A DNA stretch of 64,000 nt from Flavobacteriaceae bacterium UBA3356 (GTDB lineage Bacteria; Bacteroidota; Bacteroidia; Flavobacteriales; Flavobacteriaceae), in NCBI GenBank assembly GCA_002360635.1, contig DEQW01000003.1, positions 518,966 through 582,965 of the forward strand, in the 5' to 3' direction. The position numbers and the translations under genes are program-made. Shown piece by piece: positions 43,964 to 52,120 of the stretch. How positions within the stretch are numbered: the stretch's first letter is position 1; each line of letters opens with the position of its first letter. Below the pieces are notes generated by a model. The model ran no database searches, was not told where the DNA came from, and was given only the letters and a program-made list of their open reading frames with translations.

Positions 43964-44241
43964 TATAGATACTTACGTTCTGCGTAAAAAGGTCCAAAAG
44001 GAAGTATTGAACATACTACGACAATACCTAAAGTTCCCCAAGACCATTTTAGCTTTTCTTTCATAAAATAAGCTCCAATAATATAAAGAATAAATAGAAC
44101 ACCATGCGCCATTCCAACGATTTTAACCATTTGTGGCATATCCCAAATGTATTTTAAAGGCATGGCTATGCCTAATAAGACTAGAAAAGATATGGCCTCA
44201 AGCGTACTAATTATTTTAAAGGATTTGGTTGAAATATCCAT
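43963..44241 (-). CDS. DUF3817 small membrane protein
   Basis: A 92-residue protein with about three membrane helices. The motif RVGMAHG is replaced here by VGMAHGVLFILYI, with STLEAISFLVLLGIAMPLKYIW before it; this is the DUF3817 pattern. It is commonly found beside other membrane proteins and its role is unknown. The chosen ATG gives MDISTKSF, and an in-frame ATG further upstream adds 11 residues of no clear merit. Its stop shares one base with the channel start. Confidence 0.82.
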   Translation of the reverse strand: MDISTKSFKIISTLEAISFLVLLGIAMPLKYIWDMPQMVKIVGMAHGVLFILYIIGAYFMKEKLKWSWGTLGIVVVCSILPFGPFYAERKYL

Positions 44242-44257
44242 TGTCAAAATTTTTGTG

Positions 44258-44265
44258 CAAAGATA
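44258..44265 (-). promoter_or_regulatory. candidate -7 box of the DUF3817-mscS-nuclease operon
   Basis: On the minus strand this reads TATCTTTG, an exact TAnnTTTG match, 17 bp before the ATG. No -33 box at 19-base spacing is evident. Confidence 0.4.
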
Positions 44266-44365
44266 CAGCATCAAACCATAGTTTTAGTATTTTTAATATC
44301 CATTTTTTCAATAGTCGGTTTACATAAATCGCTACTTAATGCTACACCAAAAAAACACACGTATT

Positions 44366-47197
44366 ATGAAGTATTCATCAATCCTTTCTTTCTTTTTTAT
44401 TGCTTTATTTTTTAGTTCTGTTCAAGCGCAAGACAAAGCTGCTGCAACCGAGTTTTCCATCGATTATGAAAAATTCACCTTAGATAATGGCTTAGAAGTT
44501 ATTCTTCACGTTGATAAAAGTGAACCCATTGTGGCAGTAGCAACTATGATGCACGTAGGTTCCAACCGTGAAAAACCTGGGAAAACAGGTTTTGCCCACT
44601 TTTTTGAACATATGTCTTTTAATGATTCAGAAAACGTACCTGTTGGGGCCAATCGTAAGATGATTCCAGAATGGGGCGGTAGCCGTAATGGCGGAACTTG
44701 GAGTGATGGCACCGTATATTATGAGGTAGTGCCAAAAGATGCGTTTGAAAAAATATTATGGATCGATAGCGACCGATTTGGATATATGATTAACACGGTA
44801 ACAAAAGCCGCTCTAGAACGTGAAAAACAAGTGGTTAAAAACGAAAAGAGACAACGTGTTGATAACGCACCTTATGGTTACACTGATGAAATTATACGTA
44901 AAAACCTTTATCCAGAAGGGCACCCCTACAGCTGGACAGTAATTGGATCACTGCCAGATTTGCAAGCAGCAACATTAGAAGATGTAAAAGAATTCTATAA
45001 TAAGTATTATGGAGCAGCTAACGCATCGTTAGTAATTGCTGGTGATATTGATGTTGCCAAAACAAAAGAATTGGTAAAAAAATGGTTTGGTGAAATACCA
45101 AGCGGACCAAAAGTGGAAGCTTTGCAACCAATGCCCGTTACGTTAAACAAAACAAAATCTTTGTACTTCAAAGACAATTTTGCAAAATTACCAGAGCTTC
45201 GTATGGTTTTCCCTACGGTAGAGGCCTACAATCAAGATGAATATGCTTTGGAAGTGTTAGGCCAGCTATTGAGTGGAAGTCGTAAATCGCCTTTGTATAA
45301 GTCGGTTGTTGAAGAAGGGAAATTAGCGCCTAACGTGAGTTCATATAACAATAGTTCAGAGTTGGCTGGAGAGTTTGTTATTCGGGCACGTGCCAATGAA
45401 GGGGTAGATTTAGATGAAGTAAAAAAAGCAATTGAGAAAGGATTAAAAGATTTTGAAACCAATGGGTTTACTGACACCGAATTGCAACGAATTAAAGCCG
45501 AATTGGAAACTCAATTATATTATGGAGTTGCAACAGTATTAAATAAAGCGTTCCAACTGGTTCAGGATAATGAATTTGGTGGCGATCCAGGATATATAAC
45601 CAAAAGGGCAAAGTTGTATCAAAAAATTAATCGTGCCGATGTAATGCGTGTCTACAATAAATACATAAAAGACAAAAATCTTGTGATGACGAGTGTGGTT
45701 CCAAAAAATTCGCCAGACTTGGCAGTGAGTGGCGCTAAAGAAGCAAGTGTTTGGGAAGAGAAGGTAACTGCAATGGATGCCAGTGAAGAAGTTGCACAAG
45801 GAGAAGAAGCGGAATATGAAAAGACGCCTTCAAAGTATGATCGATCAGAACCTCCCTTTGGTGAAGCACCACTGTTTGTAATGCCAGAAGTTTGGCAGAC
45901 CAAACTAGATAACGGAATGAAGGTTTTGGGAATTGAAAACAACGAATTACCATTAGTGACCTTTACCATAAGTTTTCCTGGAGGCCATAGGCTAGATCCT
46001 GAAAATAAAGCAGGTTTAGCAATGTTGACAGCCGATTTGATGAACGAAGGGACAAAAAACAAGACAGCAGCAGAGCTTGAAGAAGCTATTGGTTTGTTGG
46101 GTTCTAGTATTTCCATTCGTGGTGGCTTAGAAGAAATAAACGTTTCAGGAAGCTGTTTGTCACGTAATTTTGAAGAAACCATGAAATTGGTTCAGGAAAT
46201 GTTGCTTCAGCCGCGATGGGACGAAAAAGAGTTTACACGTTTAAAGCAAGAATTGGTAACTTCCTTAAAAGGGAGGGAAGCGAATCCGCAAGCCATTGCT
46301 TCTTTAAATTTTAATAGATTAATTTATGGAGATGGAAACACGTATGCCATTCCTTCTGAAGGAACATTAGAGACCGCTGACAATATTTCGTTGGCTGATG
46401 TAAAGGAATTCTACAAGAATCTTTCCCCTAATGGAGCAACCTTTAAAGTTGTGGGGAGCATTAAAGAAACGCAAGTTAAAGAAGCCCTTTCTTCGCTTTT
46501 TAACCAATGGAAAGGAGAAAAGATAACCATTCCTTCTGAAGAAATTTCAGAAAATAATTCTGAAGGGAATTTATACTTTATCGATGTTCCCAACTCTAAA
46601 CAGTCGGTTATTTACATTGGGTTGCCGGCACTTTCAGCAAATAATGATGACTATACGAAATTAGATTTCGCCAACGAAATTTTAGGAGGCGGTTCTAGCG
46701 GTAGGCTTTTTCAAACCCTACGAATTGAAAAAGGCTACACCTATGGAGCTTATTCATATATTCCCTCGCGTGATGAAACAGCACCTTTTTTTACCATTAG
46801 CACTAGTGTTCGAGCTAATGCCACGTTACCCTCTTTAGAAATTATTGAGAATATGGTAAAAGAGTATGGCCCTGGTTTCACCAAAGAAGATGTTGAATTA
46901 ACTCAAAATAAAGTAATTAAACAAAACACGCGTGCTTATGAGTCATTGAACGCTAAATTAGGGCTCTTAACTCAGATAGATAAATATGGGAAACCGGAAG
47001 ATTACATTAATAAAGAGCAAAATTTGTTAATGAGCATGAGTTTAGAAGACTTTAAAAACATCATCAAAAAGTACATTAAAGAAGGTGAAATGACCTATGT
47101 GGTAGTAGGTGATAAAGCCACACAATTTGAAGAAGTAAAAAAATTGGGTAAAAATGTAATTGAGTTAGATATTCACGGAAACCCAGTCAAAAAATAA
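44366..47197 (+). CDS. M16 family zinc protease, two-domain
   Basis: A 943-residue secreted pitrilysin-type protease. The ATG chosen gives the signal peptide MKYSSILSFFFIALFFSSVQAQ; a Met nine residues upstream lacks this. The N-terminal M16 half has the zinc motif His78, Glu81 and His82 (HFFEH) and the second Glu in AALEREKQVVKNE. The C-terminal half (MPEVWQTKLDNGMKVLG and later GGGSSGRLFQTLRIEKGYTYGAYSY) is the non-catalytic substrate-binding copy. It degrades peptides in the periplasm or on the surface. The MscS gene begins 5 bp after its stop. Confidence 0.93.
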   Translation: MKYSSILSFFFIALFFSSVQAQDKAAATEFSIDYEKFTLDNGLEVILHVDKSEPIVAVATMMHVGSNREKPGKTGFAHFFEHMSFNDSENVPVGANRKMIPEWGGSRNGGTWSDGTVYYEVVPKDAFEKILWIDSDRFGYMINTVTKAALEREKQVVKNEKRQRVDNAPYGYTDEIIRKNLYPEGHPYSWTVIGSLPDLQAATLEDVKEFYNKYYGAANASLVIAGDIDVAKTKELVKKWFGEIPSGPKVEALQPMPVTLNKTKSLYFKDNFAKLPELRMVFPTVEAYNQDEYALEVLGQLLSGSRKSPLYKSVVEEGKLAPNVSSYNNSSELAGEFVIRARANEGVDLDEVKKAIEKGLKDFETNGFTDTELQRIKAELETQLYYGVATVLNKAFQLVQDNEFGGDPGYITKRAKLYQKINRADVMRVYNKYIKDKNLVMTSVVPKNSPDLAVSGAKEASVWEEKVTAMDASEEVAQGEEAEYEKTPSKYDRSEPPFGEAPLFVMPEVWQTKLDNGMKVLGIENNELPLVTFTISFPGGHRLDPENKAGLAMLTADLMNEGTKNKTAAELEEAIGLLGSSISIRGGLEEINVSGSCLSRNFEETMKLVQEMLLQPRWDEKEFTRLKQELVTSLKGREANPQAIASLNFNRLIYGDGNTYAIPSEGTLETADNISLADVKEFYKNLSPNGATFKVVGSIKETQVKEALSSLFNQWKGEKITIPSEEISENNSEGNLYFIDVPNSKQSVIYIGLPALSANNDDYTKLDFANEILGGGSSGRLFQTLRIEKGYTYGAYSYIPSRDETAPFFTISTSVRANATLPSLEIIENMVKEYGPGFTKEDVELTQNKVIKQNTRAYESLNAKLGLLTQIDKYGKPEDYINKEQNLLMSMSLEDFKNIIKKYIKEGEMTYVVVGDKATQFEEVKKLGKNVIELDIHGNPVKK

Positions 47198-47202
47198 ACT
47201 AT

Positions 47203-48138
47203 ATGTTGTTAATACAAGAGCGTACCGCCGGTGAAAAAATTTCGATTGCTTTAGAAAATTATTACGATGAGTTCTTAAATGTATTGCCACGCATTGCATT
47301 GGGGATATTTATAGTCGTTGCAGGAATATTAATTGCACAAGTAATAACAAATTTTTTCAAAAGGCGATTTTTAAAAAAAGCACAGGACCCTTTAATGGCG
47401 CGTTTTCTAGCGCAAGCACTGAAAATAATATTGAGTTTAATTGCCATTATGATTGCGCTGGATGTTGCCGGGTTAGGCGGAATAGCAACTGGAATTTTAA
47501 CAGCAGCAGGTGGTGCCGCAATAGTTTTGGGTTTCGCATTTCAGGACATAGGAAAAAACTTTTTAGCGGGAATAATTTTGGCGTTTAACAGACCTTTTAA
47601 TATTAATGACACGATTATGGTCGATACGCATTTTGGCAGGGTAAAAGCACTTAATTTTCGTTATACGCACGTAAAAACAACCGATGGTCGTGATATCTAC
47701 ATCCCTAACAGTGATGTGTTGACCAAGCCTGTTGAAAATTATACAGCCGATGGCTTTTATCGTGTTGATTTTACTGTGGGAATTGGATATGAAGACGATA
47801 TAGAATCAGCCAAATCTATTATCCAAGAAATATTGGATACCAACAAAGAAATAGTCCACAATGACACACACGATAACTTTGTAATTGAGTCTGAACTTGC
47901 TGCAAGTACGGTAAACTTAAAAGTATTGTTTTGGGTACATACCATTGATTACAGAAAAGCTTCCCGGGTTTTGCGAGGACAAATTATTCAGCAAGTGAAA
48001 CAAGCCTTAGAGCAGAAAGGATTTAATTTACCTGCAGACATTACCGAACTAAAACTTTACGGAAACGAGGAAGACATTCCGTTACGTGTTCGGAAAGATC
48101 CTCGGGATTTACTTACTGAAGGAAAAAACCCTAATTAG
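47203..48138 (+). CDS. MscS-family mechanosensitive channel, small
   Basis: A 311-residue channel with three helices (about 26-110), the pore helix GIATGILTAAGGAAIVLGFAFQ, and a beta domain (FNINDTIMVDTHFGRVKALNFRYTHVKTTDGRDIYIPNSDVL). The size matches the minimal MscS/YnaI type. It is very close to the M16 protease and may share its message. Its last codons overlap the convergent dipeptidase gene by 8 bp. Confidence 0.9.
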   Translation: MLLIQERTAGEKISIALENYYDEFLNVLPRIALGIFIVVAGILIAQVITNFFKRRFLKKAQDPLMARFLAQALKIILSLIAIMIALDVAGLGGIATGILTAAGGAAIVLGFAFQDIGKNFLAGIILAFNRPFNINDTIMVDTHFGRVKALNFRYTHVKTTDGRDIYIPNSDVLTKPVENYTADGFYRVDFTVGIGYEDDIESAKSIIQEILDTNKEIVHNDTHDNFVIESELAASTVNLKVLFWVHTIDYRKASRVLRGQIIQQVKQALEQKGFNLPADITELKLYGNEEDIPLRVRKDPRDLLTEGKNPN

Positions 48139-48742
48139 AGCAGGGGAGCGGCTCGTTTAAAACCGGGTATTGCCAATTTTTTTGATACCCGTAATGCCAC
48201 CATTCGGTTCTAATGGTTTTAAAACCATGTTTGCGCATTCCTTCAATAAGCAATTTTCGATTAGCGAGAATTTCTTCAGAAAAGTTATAGTTGTCAATAT
48301 GTGCTTCTCGACCAAAGTAATCGTAATCGCTGCCCATTTCTACATAACAGCCTTCTAAGGTCACTAATGTGATATCTACAGCGGCACCACGATTGTGCAC
48401 CGATGCACCATCATACGGATTAGCCACATATGTGGCTCTAGGCACTTTTGCCCACATTTGTTTTTGTACATCCAAGGGACGGTAGCAGTCGTAAAGTTTT
48501 ATTTTGTATCCCTTTTCGCAGAAATATTGGTTGGCTTTCACCAAAGCTTCAGCAACTTCCTTTACCAATAGGCATTTGGCACAATCGTATAATACTTCAC
48601 CAATAAAATTATTTTCAGTAGCATAGCGCACCTCATAATCAAACTCGGTAGATAGTTCTGAAATATCAATTAATTTGTTTTGAGCTCTTATTTCCGAAGA
48701 AAATATAGAAAGAATTAATAACAAAACTACTTGACGATACAT
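48131..48742 (-). CDS. D-Ala-D-Ala dipeptidase (VanX/DdpX type, M15D)
   Basis: A 203-residue secreted zinc enzyme with a signal peptide (MYRQVVLLLILSIFSSEIRAQ). The metal-site motifs SVHNRGAAVDITLV (SxHxxGxAxD) and EWWHYGYQ (ExxH) are complete. In cells without vancomycin resistance this class recycles D-Ala-D-Ala or trims cell-wall peptides; there is no vanH/vanA beside it, so it is not a resistance cluster. The start was set where the signal peptide begins. The gene is convergent with mscS. Confidence 0.88.
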   Translation of the reverse strand: MYRQVVLLLILSIFSSEIRAQNKLIDISELSTEFDYEVRYATENNFIGEVLYDCAKCLLVKEVAEALVKANQYFCEKGYKIKLYDCYRPLDVQKQMWAKVPRATYVANPYDGASVHNRGAAVDITLVTLEGCYVEMGSDYDYFGREAHIDNYNFSEEILANRKLLIEGMRKHGFKTIRTEWWHYGYQKNWQYPVLNEPLPCSN

Positions 48743-48812
48743 TTTGAAGAATTTGAAGAAGATGGTATTCAAATTTAAGGATAAATTAATAACAATTGGT
48801 AGCGTGGCTTTG

Positions 48813-48820
48813 TAACTTTG
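48813..48820 (+). promoter_or_regulatory. candidate -7 box of the SDR gene
   Basis: TAACTTTG matches TAnnTTTG and is 16 bp before the chosen ATG. The nearest upstream TTG is only 14 bases away, so the -33 element is uncertain. The TTG at 48818 was not taken as a start because it lies in this box. Confidence 0.4.
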
Positions 48821-48835
48821 AAAAAAACAAATTAT

Positions 48836-49570
48836 ATGAAAAATTTAAACGATAAAGTTGCGCTGATAACCGGTGGAACAAAAGGAATAGGATACGGAAT
48901 TGCTGTAAGTTTATTGCAACAAGGAATTAACGTTGCCATTACAGGAAGAAATGGTGATACTGCAAAAGAAGCAGCAGACACATTAAATAAAGCTAAAGAT
49001 AATGATGGTAAAGCCATTGGTATTGAAGCAGATGTTCGTAGCTATGAAAGTCAGCAAAAAGCTGTAAATCAAGTGATAGAACAACTTGGAAAGATTGATA
49101 TTGTAATTGCAAATGCTGGGTTAGGTCATTTTGGTTCAGTAGAAGACTTAACAGTAGAGCAGTGGCAACAAACCATTGACACGAATTTAACAGGTCCATT
49201 TTATACGCTGAAAGCGAGTGTGGATTCCCTAAAAAAAGAAAAAGGGTACTTTATAACCATTTCCAGTCTAGCAGGTACTAATTTCTTTGCAGGTGGAGCG
49301 GCCTATAATGCGAGTAAATTTGGAATCACAGGATTCACACAAGCTGCTATGCTTGACCTTAGAAAACATGAAGTGAAAGTAAGTACCATTATGCCTGGCA
49401 GTGTTTCGACATATTTTAATGGAAACGAACCTACTGAAGGCGATGAAGCTTGGAAAATACAAATTGAAGATATAGGTAAGTTGGTAGTAGATCTATTAAC
49501 AATGCACCCACGAACTTTGCCAAGTAAAATTGAAGTTCGTCCAACTGTACCGCCAAGTGCAAAAAAATAA
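48836..49570 (+). CDS. short-chain dehydrogenase/reductase
   Basis: A 244-residue NAD(P)-dependent oxidoreductase. GGTKGIGYG is the Rossmann motif and NAGLG follows; the catalytic residues are Ser143 or Ser144 in ISSLAG, Tyr157 and Lys161 in YNASK. It belongs to the classical family with a broad range of alcohols or ketones as possible substrates. It is monocistronic and ends at a bidirectional terminator. Confidence 0.9.
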   Translation: MKNLNDKVALITGGTKGIGYGIAVSLLQQGINVAITGRNGDTAKEAADTLNKAKDNDGKAIGIEADVRSYESQQKAVNQVIEQLGKIDIVIANAGLGHFGSVEDLTVEQWQQTIDTNLTGPFYTLKASVDSLKKEKGYFITISSLAGTNFFAGGAAYNASKFGITGFTQAAMLDLRKHEVKVSTIMPGSVSTYFNGNEPTEGDEAWKIQIEDIGKLVVDLLTMHPRTLPSKIEVRPTVPPSAKK

Positions 49571-49600
49571 ATGTGATTTTTAGTATTGGAATTGAAACAA

Positions 49601-49633
49601 AAAAGCTGCTATATCTAAAATAGCAGCTTTTTT
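49601..49633. terminator. terminator shared by SDR gene and the convergent small gene
   Basis: AAAAGCTGCTA (49601-49611) pairs with TAGCAGCTTTT (49621-49631); A and T runs flank it for both directions. Confidence 0.88.
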
Positions 49634-49650
49634 GTATGTGTTTATATGAT

Positions 49651-50019
49651 TTACCTAAAGAAAGATTCTGCCCAGTTTTGAGCATCGGTCAATTTTTCAA
49701 AAAAAGCGAAACTATTTTCAAATAATGGCTGTTCGTTAATTGCTCTCTCCCTTTCCTCAGGATTTTCTGATACGATAGCCAGCCCCTTTAAATTGTTGAT
49801 AAATATACTTTTATCATTATAAAGATTAAGATCTACTTCGTGTTTAAAATTCCTTTCAGTAATTAATACAAAAGGTTTGTTTTGAAAATATTCTTTAAAT
49901 TTTTGATTAACAATAGTTGCTTTATCAATATCATAAAAAACATTCTCAAAAACTTTTAGAATAGCATACTTAGCATATAAGTTAAGTTCACAAAAGTCTG
50001 TATTAATTTTTTGTATCAT
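49651..50019 (-). CDS. small protein of unknown function, possibly STAS-like
   Basis: A 122-residue soluble protein with a beta-strand and helix alternation (CELNLYAKYAILKVFENVFY, PFVLITERNF, NLKGLAIVSENPEERERAI, AFFEKLTDAQNWAESFF). The order and the ending with a helix that holds an Ala-Gln-x-Trp motif recall SpoIIAA-like (STAS/SEC14) proteins, but the match is weak. It has no signal peptide. It appears to be monocistronic. Confidence 0.65.
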   Translation of the reverse strand: MIQKINTDFCELNLYAKYAILKVFENVFYDIDKATIVNQKFKEYFQNKPFVLITERNFKHEVDLNLYNDKSIFINNLKGLAIVSENPEERERAINEQPLFENSFAFFEKLTDAQNWAESFFR

Positions 50020-50149
50020 AACAACCTCAATTTAAAAAGGGAAGAGGCAATATAAAAATACAAAAAATATTATGATTTGTTTAACATATATTTATAATAT
50101 TATTAACTTTTGTTAAGCACTTAATATCAGATAGTTATATTGTTAAACT

Positions 50150-50180
50150 AAAAAAAGCGGCTCTAAGGCCGCTTTTTTTG
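50150..50180 (-). terminator. terminator of the OmpA-like gene
   Basis: A stem AAAAAGCGGC/GCCGCTTTTT with T tract in the minus direction, 18 bp downstream of the stop at 50198. Confidence 0.85.
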
Positions 50181-50197
50181 TATCAATCTATATGATT

Positions 50198-51040
50198 TTA
50201 ATTAGCAGAAAGTAATGCTAAAAATTTATCAAGATTTGGAAGAATCACTATTCGTGTTCTTCTATTTTTAGCGAATGCTTCTTTAGTTTCTTCTTCGGTA
50301 AGTGGGTGAAAGCTACTTCTACCTGCAGCGATTAATTTTTCTGGTGCTACACCAAAATCGTCTTGTAATTTTCTAATAACTGCTGTAGAACGCTCTACAC
50401 TTAACTCCCAGTTGTCTTTAACATACGATCCTGGCTTAACTGTTTGAGAATCTGTGTGTCCTTCAATCATCACTTCCATCGCAGGTTCGCTATTGATAAC
50501 TCCAGCTAATCTTTTTAAAAGGTTATCAGCTTTTGGATTAACACGCGCGCTACCAGATTTGAATAATAATTTATCTGAAACGGTAATCATTACAACTGTT
50601 TCATCGATATCAATCTGAATATCGTCTTCTTCACCTTCAGCAATTAATGTATTGTCAAGGTTTTTCTTCAAGTTGTATGAAACGATAAGATTCATACTGT
50701 CTTCAAGCGTTTTTGCTTCGGCTAATTCATTTTGATCAACATTCGCAAGCGCTGCTCTCATTTTCTCCTTGTCTTTATTTGATACAACAACATTGCCTTC
50801 TAACTGTAAGCGGCTATCGTTGGTATCTTTTAAAGATTGAATTTTAGAGTTATAGTCTGCAACTCTATTTTCAATTTTAGCGTATTTAGCTTCAATCTCT
50901 TCTTTTTCAACTTGAGTTTTTGCCAGTTCGGAACGAGTTTCGTTATAATCGTTCTCTAGTTCTACATACTTCTTTTTCGATACACATGATGTAAATACAA
51001 ATGCACCAGAAAGCAAGGTTAGTGTGATTAACTTTTTCAT
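50198..51040 (-). CDS. OmpA-family lipoprotein with coiled coil
   Basis: A 280-residue lipoprotein with signal peptide MKKLITLTLLSGAFVFTSC (lipobox ending Cys). Residues about 25-75 are a coiled coil (YVELENDYNETRSELAKTQV), and the last 120 residues form the OmpA peptidoglycan-binding domain (GHTDSQTVKP, LSVERSTAVIRKL, RSSFHPL, NRRTRIVI). It ties the outer membrane to peptidoglycan. A longer start adds 16 residues before the signal peptide and was rejected. The promoter region carries a perfect dyad. Confidence 0.9.
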   Translation of the reverse strand: MKKLITLTLLSGAFVFTSCVSKKKYVELENDYNETRSELAKTQVEKEEIEAKYAKIENRVADYNSKIQSLKDTNDSRLQLEGNVVVSNKDKEKMRAALANVDQNELAEAKTLEDSMNLIVSYNLKKNLDNTLIAEGEEDDIQIDIDETVVMITVSDKLLFKSGSARVNPKADNLLKRLAGVINSEPAMEVMIEGHTDSQTVKPGSYVKDNWELSVERSTAVIRKLQDDFGVAPEKLIAAGRSSFHPLTEEETKEAFAKNRRTRIVILPNLDKFLALLSAN

Positions 51041-51069
51041 TGTAATTAGTTTTAGGTTTATTGTTGGCA

Positions 51070-51093
51070 CAAATATACGTGTAAACACGTATA
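51070..51093 (-). promoter_or_regulatory. -7 box and operator-like dyad upstream of the OmpA-family gene
   Basis: On the minus strand 51070-51077 reads TATATTTG, a TAnnTTTG match. It runs into the perfect inverted repeat 51074-51093 (TATACGTGT-AA-ACACGTATA, nine-base arms), which extends into the spacer where the -33 element is expected. A homodimeric repressor site is plausible. Confidence 0.5.
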
Positions 51094-51149
51094 GGGGGAT
51101 AGTTAAGGTTTCCTATTATTTTGTTAAAAAAACTTAAAATCAGGACATT

Positions 51150-51185
51150 AAAAAAACGGATACTGCTGTACCCGTTTTGTTTTTA
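51150..51185 (-). terminator. terminator of the third mscS gene
   Basis: AAAACGG (51153-51159) and CCGTTTT (51172-51178) form a 7-bp stem with A and T runs. Confidence 0.7.
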
Positions 51186-51201
51186 AGCATTTAAATAGAT
51201 A

Positions 51202-52095
51202 TTAATCTTCCTGCTTAGACGCCATTTGAAGCTTGTTTTTCCCAAAATCCAACGTACGTATTGGGAATGGAATGTTAACACCAGCTTCGTCAAAGTGTTG
51301 TTTAATTAGTTTAATAGCTTTGTGCTGTGCCGCTAATTTTGGTTTAGGTTTTTTACTGTCTATCCAAAAACGGGTAACGAAGTTTATAGAGCTGTCTCCA
51401 AATTCAGTAAAGAAAAAATCAATGGCTTCACCTTCTTGATGTGGAAAATTGTCCGAAATTATTTTGGTCACTATATCTTCAACTTTCTGCAAGTCGTCTT
51501 CGTATCCCACGCCACAACTAACATCTACTCGAGAGCGTTCACTTAACGAATAGTTTGTAAATGGGTTGTCAACAAATATCGAGTTTGGAATTATAACATA
51601 TTCATTATCAGTTTGGCGAATGGTAATGTTGCGAAGGCTAATTTCGGTAACATAGCCTTTGTGGTCACCAGCTTCTACGAAATCACCGATTCTTATTTTT
51701 GGTAAAAAGGAAAGCAATAAACCAGAGAATGTATTGCTGAGTGTTCCTTGCAAGGCTAGGCCTATGGCTAAACCAACAACACCGGCACCAGCTAACACAG
51801 ACGTCAACACTTTATTGAGGTCCATAACACCCAAGGCAATAAAGAAACCAATAATTAAAATAACAGCAAAAACAATCTTGCTGAGCATTTGTCTTATTGA
51901 TTCTTCATTGATTTTTTTTAATAGAACCTTTTTAAATACTTTAGTAAGAATTTTTGCTAAAAAGTAAAAAACAACCATAACCAAAATGGCTACAGCAAAA
52001 TTGGGTAACTTTAAAATGATGGCATCTAACCAGCCTCCTAATTTATCCCATAAGCCTGTAATTGCGTCGTTAACTGAAAATGTTTTCTCATCCAT
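51202..52095 (-). CDS. MscS-family mechanosensitive channel
   Basis: A 297-residue channel with three helices (about 29-110), the pore helix VLTSVLAGAGVVGLAIGLALQGTLSN in two pieces, then the beta domain (IRIGDFVEAGDHKGYVTEISLRNITIRQTDNEYVIIPNSIFV). It is the third MscS-type gene in 9.5 kb and is nearest to E. coli MscS in size. It starts 25 bp after the transporter gene and is probably in the same operon. Confidence 0.91.
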   Translation of the reverse strand: MDEKTFSVNDAITGLWDKLGGWLDAIILKLPNFAVAILVMVVFYFLAKILTKVFKKVLLKKINEESIRQMLSKIVFAVILIIGFFIALGVMDLNKVLTSVLAGAGVVGLAIGLALQGTLSNTFSGLLLSFLPKIRIGDFVEAGDHKGYVTEISLRNITIRQTDNEYVIIPNSIFVDNPFTNYSLSERSRVDVSCGVGYEDDLQKVEDIVTKIISDNFPHQEGEAIDFFFTEFGDSSINFVTRFWIDSKKPKPKLAAQHKAIKLIKQHFDEAGVNIPFPIRTLDFGKNKLQMASKQED

Positions 52096-52120
52096 AATGT
52101 ATTGTAATTTTTTTATTGAA

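Noticed and set aside
45652..46182. Antisense open frame of 176 codons inside the M16 gene
   Set aside because: It lies wholly within a well-supported gene and is low-complexity Ser/Pro-rich.
48131..48742. VanX-like gene as part of a vancomycin-resistance cluster
   Set aside because: No vanH, vanA or two-component system is adjacent; such dipeptidases are common without resistance.
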